Shown here: piece by piece, positions 49,266 through 57,500 of the stretch
Layout of the letters: the number at the start of each line of letters is the position of its first letter
Numbering within the stretch: position 1 is the first letter of the stretch
Source: Roseimicrobium sp. ORNL1
Lineage (GTDB): Bacteria > Verrucomicrobiota > Verrucomicrobiia > Verrucomicrobiales > Verrucomicrobiaceae
Direction of reading: 5' to 3'
Assembly: GCF_011044495.1 (NCBI RefSeq)
Contig: NZ_CP049143.1
Coordinates: 6,262,001-6,326,000 of the forward strand
Length of the DNA: 64,000 nt
Notes under the pieces: model-generated
Told to the model about the DNA's origin: nothing
The model's input: the letters and a program-made list of their open reading frames with translations, nothing else
Database searches by the model: none
Made by a program: the position numbers and the translations under genes

Positions 49266-50219
49266 ATGAGCCTCGCAAAATCATCCTCCACCGACGGCAG
49301 TGAATCCCTACCGTCACTTACCTTCACCCGCACCTTTGATGCACCACGCGCGCTCGTGTGGAAGGTATGGACTGACCCGGTGCATATGGCCGCCTGGTGG
49401 GGTCCCGATGACTTCACCAATCCGGTGTGTGACATGGACGTACGCCTGGGCGGCACTCTGAAAATCGACATGCGCAGCCCGGGCGGCACCGTGTATCCCA
49501 TGACCGGGGTGTTCAAGGAGATCACGGAGCCCGAGCGCCTGTCGTTCACCTGCACGCCGCTGGATGACAAGGGCGAAATCATCTTCGAAGAGCTGACCAC
49601 GGTGACCTTCACCGAGAACAGCGGCAAGACCACCCTGCACATTGAGGCACGCATCCTCTGGAAGAAACCCGAAGCGGACGCCTATCTCACCGGCATGGAG
49701 GAAGGCTGGCGCCAAAGCCTCGTGCGCCTGGGCTCGCAGGTCGCTCGCGCCAAGGTCTCCGTGCCGGCAGAGGCGAATCGAGAACTCATCAACACACGTT
49801 TCTTCAAGGCACCACGAGATTTGGTGTTCGAAGCATGGTCGAAGCCGGAGCATGTGGCGCGCTGGTATGGTCCCAATGGGTTCACGCTCACCACGCACCA
49901 GATGGACTTCCGCCCCGGCGGCATGTGGCAGTACATCATGCACGGACCGGATGGCACGGACTATGACAACCGCGTGGTGTATGAGGAAATATCACGCCCG
50001 GAGCGACTCGTGTACCTGCACGGACACGACAAGGACAATGATCCCGAGGCCTTCCACGTGACGGTGACCTTTGCTGAAGAGGACGGCGGCACCCGCCTCA
50101 CCATGCGCCTTGTCATGGCCACGGCAGAGCAGCGCGAGGCCAGTGTGAAGTTCGGCGCCGTCGAGGGTGGCAAACAGACCCTCTCGCGTCTGGACGCCTA
50201 CCTGGCCACACTGGGCTGA
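49266..50219 (+). CDS. double-domain SRPBCC (AHSA1-type) protein
   Basis: 317 residues made of two AHSA1 domains in tandem. Domain 1 (~15-155): FTRTFDAPRALVWKVWTDPV, MAAWWGPDDFTNPVCDMDVR and TFTENSGKTTLHIEARI. Domain 2 (~175-315): INTRFFKAPRDLVFEAWSKP, VARWYGPNGFTLTTHQMDFR, RPGGMWQYIMHGPDGTDYDN and VTFAEEDGGTRLTMRLVMAT. Both keep the RPGG / LGG turn and the WW/WYGP motif, so both are probably functional. It may have arisen by fusion of two genes like its neighbours. It lies 42 bases behind the first SRPBCC gene. Confidence 0.9.
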   Translation: MSLAKSSSTDGSESLPSLTFTRTFDAPRALVWKVWTDPVHMAAWWGPDDFTNPVCDMDVRLGGTLKIDMRSPGGTVYPMTGVFKEITEPERLSFTCTPLDDKGEIIFEELTTVTFTENSGKTTLHIEARILWKKPEADAYLTGMEEGWRQSLVRLGSQVARAKVSVPAEANRELINTRFFKAPRDLVFEAWSKPEHVARWYGPNGFTLTTHQMDFRPGGMWQYIMHGPDGTDYDNRVVYEEISRPERLVYLHGHDKDNDPEAFHVTVTFAEEDGGTRLTMRLVMATAEQREASVKFGAVEGGKQTLSRLDAYLATLG

Positions 50220-50383
50220 GGCATTGGATTTGCGTCATTATTCACGCCTCCCCGGAGGGGGGAGGCGCGAACGCAAGCAAAGAATTTTTGCTGCGAGTGT
50301 CCTTTCAGGCGGGCACCATTCGTCATGGAGGTGAAGACACACACCGAAACCACACCTCCACACGCAACTCTACTACTCGTCCT

Positions 50384-51016
50384 ATGATCAAGAAACTGCT
50401 CCTCATCCTGCTTTCCCTCTTCGCCATTGCGTTCTTGGGTCTCGGCATCCTTGTCGCTGTCGCTTCTACGAAAGCGGACGAATTCCAGATCAGCCGCTCC
50501 GCCACCATCGCCGCTCCTGCTCCGGTGGTCTTTGACCAGGTGAATACCCTCAAGAAATGGCAGGCGTGGTCCCCCTGGATCAAGCGTGACCCGGGCACGA
50601 AAGTAACCTATGCCGGTCCGGAATCCGGAACGGGGGCATCGTACTCCTGGGTGGGCGACAAGGAAACCAGCGAAGGCAAGCTCACCATCACGGACAGCCG
50701 TCCGAGTGAGAAGATGGAATGCACGCTGGTGTTTCTCAAACCTTTCGAGGCAACCAACACAGCCAGCTTCATCCTGGTCCCCGAGGACGGCAAAACCAAG
50801 GTCACCTGGATCATGGCCGGCAAAAATAACATCGTGGGCAAGGTGATGTGCCTGTTCATGGACATGGACAAGATGGTCGGCGGAGACTTCGAAGAAGGCC
50901 TCAGCTCCATCAAGGCCATTGCGGAGAAGGAAGCGGCATCTGCTCCTGCGGCAACGACTGCTCCGGCTCCTGAAAGTGCACCGGCACCGGCACCCAGCCC
51001 TGCCCCGAATTCATAA
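50384..51016 (+). CDS. membrane-anchored SRPBCC (polyketide-cyclase-like) protein
   Basis: About 210 residues from ATG 50384. An N-terminal span (KLLLILLSLFAIAFLGLGIL) precedes a SRPBCC domain (ISRSATIAAPAPVVFDQVNT, LKKWQAWSPWIKRDPGTKVT, GTGASYSWVGDKETSEGKLT) that lacks the WWGP motif of its neighbours and is closer to the polyketide cyclase/DUF group. The C-terminus is an Ala/Pro-rich tail (APAPESAPAPAPSPAPNS). So this member of the cluster faces the membrane or periplasm. 164 bases separate it from the double-domain gene. Confidence 0.85.
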   Translation: MIKKLLLILLSLFAIAFLGLGILVAVASTKADEFQISRSATIAAPAPVVFDQVNTLKKWQAWSPWIKRDPGTKVTYAGPESGTGASYSWVGDKETSEGKLTITDSRPSEKMECTLVFLKPFEATNTASFILVPEDGKTKVTWIMAGKNNIVGKVMCLFMDMDKMVGGDFEEGLSSIKAIAEKEAASAPAATTAPAPESAPAPAPSPAPNS

Positions 51017-51071
51017 CGTGCTTCAGCGTCCGTGAGAGCGGACTCCCCCAATCCCCCCGCCCCATCCAGCC

Positions 51072-51596
51072 ATGAGCAGCAAGCGAGCCTCCCTCAGTAC
51101 GGCACTGGCCATTCGCCCCGTCATTGTTTCCCGTGTGATCCCTGCATCCCCGGACATGGTGTTCGAGGCATGGACCCAACCGGAGCAACTCATGCACTGG
51201 TGGTCCGCGGGAGGCCTGTGCACGCCTGAGTGCGAAATCGACCTGCGCCCCGGCGGTGTTTTTTATTATTGCATGCGTTCACCGGATGGCACGGACTACC
51301 GGTGCAAAGGAATATATCAGGAAGTGTCCGAGCCCGAGCGCCTTGTCTTCACCAACACCTTTGTGAACGAAGCCCGCCAGCTTGCGCATCATCCCGACCT
51401 GCCGGACTGGCCGCGCGAGACCTTGGTGCATGTGACCTTTGCTCTGCATCAAGAAGGCACATGCATCACGCTGCAACAAGCCGTGTCCAAGGCGAATGAG
51501 GCCGAAGCGGAAGGCTTCGAACGTGGTCGTGAAGGCGCCCACGAGTTCTGGGCCATGACCCTGGACTGCCTCGCAGAGAACCTCGCGCACGCGTGA
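51072..51596 (+). CDS. SRPBCC (AHSA1-type) protein 4
   Basis: 174 residues: IVSRVIPASPDMVFEAWTQP, LMHWWSAGGLCTPECEIDLR, RPGGVFYYCMRSPDGTDYRC, and late strands ETLVHVTFALHQEGTCITLQ. It is a normal single-domain AHSA1-type member. The C-terminal helix (AEGFERGREGAHEFWAMTLD) closes the cavity. It is followed 64 bases later by a DoxX-like gene. Ligand unknown. Confidence 0.88.
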   Translation: MSSKRASLSTALAIRPVIVSRVIPASPDMVFEAWTQPEQLMHWWSAGGLCTPECEIDLRPGGVFYYCMRSPDGTDYRCKGIYQEVSEPERLVFTNTFVNEARQLAHHPDLPDWPRETLVHVTFALHQEGTCITLQQAVSKANEAEAEGFERGREGAHEFWAMTLDCLAENLAHA

Positions 51597-51660
51597 TCAT
51601 TTACCCACCCCATTCACTCCCACAACAAACACCCAGCCCAAGCCCAACAACTGCCACCCT

Positions 51661-52074
51661 ATGAACGCGCCTGATTCTGCCTCCCCCTCCACCCCGAAAG
51701 CCATGTACTGGATCGGATGGGTCCTCAGCGTCCTGCCCTGTCTGCTTCTCATCTTCAGTGCCTACATGAAACTCAATCCTACCCCGGAGGTCATCGAGGA
51801 GATGAACAAGAACGGCTTCCCCATGCAGCTTGCCATTCCCCTCGGCATCACGGAACTCGCCTGTACCGTGCTCTATCTGATTCCCCGCACCGCGGTGTTG
51901 GGAGCCATCCTGCTCGCAGCCTACCTTGGCGGCGCGGTTTCCTCGCACGTGCTGAAGCTACAAGGAATTTCCTTCTGGTTCATACCGGTGCTTCTCGGCG
52001 TGTTTCTGTGGCTCGGTCTCTGGCTGCGTGATGCCCGCCTGCGCGCGCTGCTGCCCTTCACGAGCAAGGCGTGA
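51661..52074 (+). CDS. DoxX-like membrane protein
   Basis: 137 residues with four hydrophobic segments (MYWIGWVLSVLPCLLLIFSA, MQLAIPLGITELACTVLYLI, AVLGAILLAAYLGGAVSSHV, FIPVLLGVFLWLGLWL). It matches the DoxX-like (DUF) group usually found in ArsR/AHSA1 loci. The start of the next gene follows 41 bases later. Function in this context is unknown; possibly redox or membrane stress-related. Confidence 0.88.
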   Translation: MNAPDSASPSTPKAMYWIGWVLSVLPCLLLIFSAYMKLNPTPEVIEEMNKNGFPMQLAIPLGITELACTVLYLIPRTAVLGAILLAAYLGGAVSSHVLKLQGISFWFIPVLLGVFLWLGLWLRDARLRALLPFTSKA

Positions 52075-52115
52075 TGGTGCGTGCGCCATCCCAATACATC
52101 CCACCCCATCACACC

Positions 52116-52616
52116 ATGGCTGCGAAATTCCAAAAGTTCACCACGCACCTCTGCTACAACAATCAGGCAGAGGAAGCCGTGGCGCTCTACACCTCGCTCT
52201 TTGAAAACTCGGGGATCAAGCATGTGCTCCACTATGGGAAAGACCAGCACGGTCCGGAAGGCAGCGTGCTGGGAATCCTCTTCGAGCTGTGTGGCGTGGA
52301 TTTCTGGGCCGTGAATGGTGGCCCGTATTTCAAGTTCGAGCAGGGCATGTCCATCTACGTAAAATGCGAGACACAGGAGGAGATTGACAAGCTCTGGGAG
52401 AAGCTCGCGGAGGGCGGCAAGCACCAGCAGTGCGGGTGGCTCGTGGACAAGTTCGGCGTGTCCTGGCAGATCGCCCCGGCCATTGTCGATGACATGATGC
52501 GCGACCCGGATCCCGAGAAGGCCCAGCGCATCCTGACAGCCGTCTTGGAAATGGAGAAGTACGACATCGAAGAACTGAAGCGCGTCTATGAAGGCCGCCC
52601 TACCATCCCCGCCTGA
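52116..52616 (+). CDS. PhnB-like VOC-family protein
   Basis: 166 residues from ATG 52116. KFQKFTTHLCYNNQAEEAVA, LYTSLFENSGIKHVLHYG, ILFELCGVDFWAVNGGPYFK and CGWLVDKFGVSWQIAPAIVD are the features of the PhnB / 3-demethylubiquinone-9 3-methyltransferase-like VOC group. These proteins have paired beta-alpha-beta motifs and often bind a metal or act as small-molecule sequestering proteins. Catalysis is not proven for most members. The gene overlaps the next start by 29 bases. Confidence 0.9.
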   Translation: MAAKFQKFTTHLCYNNQAEEAVALYTSLFENSGIKHVLHYGKDQHGPEGSVLGILFELCGVDFWAVNGGPYFKFEQGMSIYVKCETQEEIDKLWEKLAEGGKHQQCGWLVDKFGVSWQIAPAIVDDMMRDPDPEKAQRILTAVLEMEKYDIEELKRVYEGRPTIPA

Positions 52617-53829
52617 GCTGCGGACAAGAAGGGATTCGGCTCCCTTTACCAAAGCCGGCCTCGACCGCCTGCGAGCATCAATGCAGTCGCATGTGGACAG
52701 CGGTCGACTGCCCGGTCTCGTCACTGCAATCAGCAGCCATGGCGAGCTGCACGTGGACGTCTACGGCATCCAAGACATGGCAGGCACGCGGCCTATGAAG
52801 CGGGACACGATTTTCCGCATCGCGTCTCTCACCAAGCCCATCGCCGCCACCGCGGCGATGTTGCTGGTGGAAGATGGCGAACTGGAACTCGATGACCCCG
52901 TGGATCCCTGGCTACCTGAGCTGACGAACCGCCGTGTACTGAGCTGGCTGGATGGTGCACTCGACGATACCGTTCCCGCCAAACGCGCCATCACGCTGCG
53001 TGACTTGCTCACCTTGCGCATGGGCTTGGGCCATCTCATGGATGCCTGCGAGGAATGCCCCATCCTCAAGGTGCTGAATGAGCAGCGGCTCCTCATGGGT
53101 TTCCCCGAACCTCAACTCGTGCCCGCGCCGGACGAATGGATGCGGCGGCTGGGCGAAGTACCGCTGATGCGCCATCCCGGTGAAGCGTGGATGTACGACC
53201 TTGCCTTCGACGTGCTGGGCGTCCTGATCGCCCGTGTCTCCGGCATGGGGTTCGAGGCTTTCCTTCGCGAGCGCATCTTCGAGCCGCTCGGCATGAAGGA
53301 CACTTCCTTCCATGTGCCCCCGGAAAAACTTCATCGCCTGCCCCCTGCCTATGCCGGTGATGAAGAAACTGGCGGGCTGTGTGTCTTCGATGCTGCCGAG
53401 GGTGGCCACTGGAGCACAGCGCCTGCGTTCCAGTCAGGCCGTGGTGGCTTGGTCTCGACGGCAGATGACTACCACGCCTTCTGCCAAATGCTGCTGCATC
53501 GCGGCACCTATACAGGCGGCCGGCTTCTCACGCCAAAGTCCGTGGCCCTGATGACCAGCGACCAACTCACACCACGTCAGCGCGAGGGAAACGAAATGTT
53601 TTTCGGCGACCACAGCAGTTGGGGTCTCGGCATGGGAGTTGTCATCAAGCAAACACCGGAGTCCAAGAGCGTGGGACGCTTCGGCTGGGATGGTGGCCTC
53701 GGCACTTCCGCCTACAACGATCCCTCACACGATCTCATCGGCATCCTCCTCACCCAGCGACTCATGGATTCTCCTGAACCGCCGGCGGTGTTCCGGGATT
53801 TTTGGGACGGGGTGTATGAAGCGATGTGA
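52588..53829 (+). CDS. serine hydrolase / beta-lactamase-like esterase
   Basis: 413 residues. SxxK nucleophile motif in FRIASLTKPIAATAAML (S80, K83). The second motif is the Tyr of WMYDLAFDVLGVLIA (Y203). The domain frame ends with GFGWDGGLGTSAYNDPSHD, the usual GG-x-S/T region. This is the class C beta-lactamase/esterase EstB fold. No signal peptide, so probably a cytosolic esterase or amidase rather than a penicillinase. It overlaps the VOC gene by 29 bases and closes the ArsR-led cluster. Confidence 0.9.
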   Translation: MKAALPSPPELRTRRDSAPFTKAGLDRLRASMQSHVDSGRLPGLVTAISSHGELHVDVYGIQDMAGTRPMKRDTIFRIASLTKPIAATAAMLLVEDGELELDDPVDPWLPELTNRRVLSWLDGALDDTVPAKRAITLRDLLTLRMGLGHLMDACEECPILKVLNEQRLLMGFPEPQLVPAPDEWMRRLGEVPLMRHPGEAWMYDLAFDVLGVLIARVSGMGFEAFLRERIFEPLGMKDTSFHVPPEKLHRLPPAYAGDEETGGLCVFDAAEGGHWSTAPAFQSGRGGLVSTADDYHAFCQMLLHRGTYTGGRLLTPKSVALMTSDQLTPRQREGNEMFFGDHSSWGLGMGVVIKQTPESKSVGRFGWDGGLGTSAYNDPSHDLIGILLTQRLMDSPEPPAVFRDFWDGVYEAM

Positions 53830-54557
53830 GGTGCAGGCTCCGTAAAAGCCGTCTGCCTCCGTGTGCAGCATCCTGCTCTGCGCTTCTTGAGAAGGGTGAC
53901 ACACGCTACAGATCTAGATACTGTGACGCGCAGCGTCCTTGGACTGCGCGCAGCCCTGCTGCCGCTTTCTAGAGTCCATCCCGCTTCGCGGGACTGTGGC
54001 GATGGCGACACTCGCTCGCAAGGTGACGCATCCAACACAGCTTGGCGACTTCGTCGCGGAGCAGCGTGCAGCAGGCTGCACTTTAGCAAAGCGGCAGCAG
54101 GGCTGCGCGCAATCCAAGGCCTTCGGCACCATTTCTAGATCACTCCCCTTACGTTCATGTGCCCTGCGGATCTCCGCAGCCATTCAGAGGCACCACCCAT
54201 CTTACGCGGCTCAGCATTAAGATCCGCACCTACAAAATAAAGGTGCGGCGGCTTCCGTAGCGGACTTGAAGGAGTAGGGGACAAGTCCTTGAGCACCTTG
54301 ATACCATATCGACGTCACTGATGAGACGTTTGGAGTGCTTTTCCCATCCACCCCCCGTGCACCATCTACCCCAGCGGCATGGACTATCTGAGCAGGGTTG
54401 TTCGAATGGTGAACCTGGGGGCGTTCTTGGCTGACTGGACTTGCTGGAAAGACGTGTCCTCCTCTGCCGTTACCCCCCTTGGTGACGGAGTGGTGCATGT
54501 CCGCCGGCTGTCCGTCCCTGTCTTTTCTTTTCCTCGTCCCCCGACACTACCCTCGTC
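53830..54557. other. gene-free interval with repeat copy B
   Basis: About 730 bases. Contains the palindromic element at 53923-54122 (listed separately) and a hairpin with 8-bp arms at 54224-54231/54241-54248 without T-run. A 7-bp stem GGACTTG / CAAGTCC lies near 54264-54290. Otherwise nothing recognisable; the promoter of the 54570 gene must lie in its last 150 bases. Confidence 0.55.
53923..54122 (+). repeat. palindromic dispersed element, copy B
   Basis: Outer arms 53936-53967 and 54089-54122 are inverted repeats (CCTTGGACTGCGCGCAGCCC... paired with ...GGGCTGCGCGCAATCCAAGG). The left arm continues outward as GTGACGCGCAGCGTCCTTGG from 53923, matching the outer right end of copy C. Interior landmarks: TGGCGATGGCGACACTCGCT and AGCTTGGCGACTTCGTCGCG, shared with copy C in the same order. 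Confidence 0.88.
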
Positions 54558-54569
54558 ATGCGCTCACCC

Positions 54570-57500
54570 ATGTCGATCCGCAACGCACCCATCTTTTCAC
54601 GCACCGCCTTGATCCTGCTGGCAGGCTCCGCCATCGCAGGCAGCTGCGCTACTCTCTCAGCCAAGCCCAAGGAGGAAGAGGTGTTCGACCCGAACAAGCC
54701 GGTCAGCTACTACAAGCAGATCCGGCCCATCTTCCAGGGCCAGTGCAACGGCTGTCACCAGCCCGCCAAGGCGAAGGGCGACTACATCATGACCGAGTTC
54801 CAGCGCCTGCTGAAGGGTGGCGAGAACAGCCCGGCCATCACCCCAGGCAAGGCGGAGGAGAGCTATCTCATCAAGCTCATCACCCCCGATGCCAAGGGCA
54901 AGGCGGAGATGCCTCAAAAAGCTGACCCTCTGCACGAAACGCAGATCGCGCTCATCAAGCGTTGGGTTGTCGAAGGTGCCAAGGACGACACGCCTGCCTC
55001 CGCCCGGCAGGAGTACGACATGGAGCATCCGCCCATCTACACCCGTCCGCCGCTCGTCACCTCCCTCGACTATTCGCCGGATGGCAAGCTCATCGCTGTG
55101 GCTGGGTATCATGAAGTGCTGCTGCACAACGCAGACGGCAGCGGCATCGCGGGCCGCCTCGTAGGTCTCTCCGAGCGCGTGCAGAGCGCCCGATTCTCTC
55201 CCGATGGCACGAAGCTCGCCGTCGCCGGCGGCAGCCCGGGTCGCATGGGTGAAATCCAGGTCTGGGATGTGGCGAAGAAGAAGCTCGAAATGAGCGTGAG
55301 CATCACCTTCGACACGCTCTACGGCGCGAACTGGAGCCCGGATGGCAAGCTCATCTCCTTCGGCGGCGCGGACAATTCGCTGCGCGTCATCGAGGCCGCC
55401 ACCGGCAAGCAGGTGGCCTTCAGCGGTTCAGCCAATGACTGGGTGCTCGACACCACCTGGGACAAGGACGGCAAGCACGTCATCGGCGCGAGCCGCGACA
55501 TGAGCGCCAAGCTCACCGAGGTGGAGACCCAGCGCTTCGTGGACAACATCACGAGCATCACCCCCGGCGCGCTCAAGGGCGGCATGCACACGGTGACCCG
55601 GCATCCGCAGAAGAACGAGATTCTCGTGGGCGGCGCCGACGGCGTGCCGCAGATCTATCGCATCTTCCGCGAGACCGTGCGCCGCATTGGTGACAACGCG
55701 AATCTCATCCGCAAGTTCCCTGCGATGGAAGGCCGCATCTTTGCCGGTGACTACTCGCCCGATGGCAAGGTCATCGCCACCGCGAGCGCCTATCATGGCA
55801 AGGGTGGTGTGAACTTCTACAGCGCCGAGTTCGATTCCACCATCCCTGCAGACCTGAAGAAGATCCTGGAGCAGGTCGGCAGCGCGAAGAACCCCGAAGT
55901 GGAGAAGTGGGTGACCAAGGATGTGAAGCTCATCCGCAGCATCCCCTTTGAGAAAGGTGGCGTGTATGCCCTGAGCTACAGCCCGGATGGCAAGACGGTG
56001 GCCGTGGCTGGTGACGAAGGTGTGGTGCGTCTCATCGATGCCGCCACCGGCAACATCGCCAAGGAATTCGTGAGCGTGCCCCTCGCCGATGCCGCCACCC
56101 TCGCCAGCCGCGCGCCGGACACACATGACGCCATCGCTCGCAGCAATGTGGAGAAGGCTCTTGCGAAGGAAGAACTCGCGCCGGGAGCGAAGATTGCCTC
56201 CATTGAAGTGACGCCCCGCCAGATCAAGCTGGCCAAGCCCACGGAGTATTCTCAGATCCTCGTCTCCGCCAAGCTGGCCGATGGCACCTATGCCGACGTG
56301 ACCCGCATGGTGAAGTTCACCCAGCAGGGCATCAAGACAGAAATCTCCTCACGTGGCCTCGTGCGTCCCAAGGAAGATGGCAAAGGCTCGCTGGCCATCG
56401 CCATTGGTTCCCACCAGGCGGAAGTGCCGGTGGAAATCACGGGAATGAACACCGCCTTTAACCCCGACTATGTGCGCGATGTGATGCCGGTGCTTTCCAA
56501 GGCCGGTTGCAATATGGGCACCTGCCACGGCTCGAAGGAGGGCAAGAATGGCTTCCAGCTCTCCCTGCGTGGTTATGACCCGGTGTATGACGTGACCGCC
56601 TTCACCGAGGAACTCTGGGGCCGTCGCGCGAATGTCGCCGCTCCCACTCACAGCCTAATGCTGCTGAAGGCCAGTGGCTCCGTGCCGCATGAAGGCGGCC
56701 AGGTGACTGTGCCCGGCGAGCTGTACTATGAAACCATCAAGGCGTGGATCCAGAATGGCACCACCTTCAATGAAGCTTCGCCTCGCGTGACCCGCATCGA
56801 GGTCTTCCCGAAGAATCCGGTGCTCGAGAACATCGGTTCCAAGCAGCAGATGCGCGTGATGGCCACCTATGCGGATGGCGTGACCAAGGACGTGACTGCG
56901 GAGGCGTTCATCGAATCCGGCAACACGGAAGTCGCCGAAGCGGACAAGCACGGCCTGATAACCACCGTTCGTCGTGGTGAAGCGCCCATGCTCGCGCGCT
57001 TTGAAGGTTCCTATGCCGCCACCACCATCACGGTGATGGGTGACCGCAACGGCTTCGCCTGGGTGGAGCCTCCGAAATTCAACAAGATCGACGAGTTCGT
57101 TTCCGTGAAGTGGAAGCGCATGAAGATCCAGCCCTCGGATGTGTGCTCGGATACGGAGTTCGTCCGCCGCGTGTATCTCGACCTCACGGGCTTGCCTCCT
57201 TCCTCGGAGGATGTGCGCGCCTTCCTCGCGGATCCCGCGGAACAAAAGGTGAAGCGTGAGATGCTGGTGGACAAGCTCATTGCCAGCCCGGCCTTCGTGG
57301 ACCAGTGGAGCAACAAGTGGGCGGACATGCTGCAGGTGAACAGCAAGTTCCTCGGTGACGAGGGCGCGAAGCTCTTCCGCGAGTGGATTCGCACGCAGAT
57401 CGCGGAGAACACGCCTTACGACAAGTTCGTGTATTCGATCCTGACGGCGAAGGGCTCCACCAAGGATAACCCCGCGGCGAACTACTACAAGATCCTGCGC

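Noticed and set aside
54310-54345. CTGATGAG segment like a hammerhead ribozyme core
   Set aside because: The matching GAAA of the catalytic core and the flanking stems are missing.
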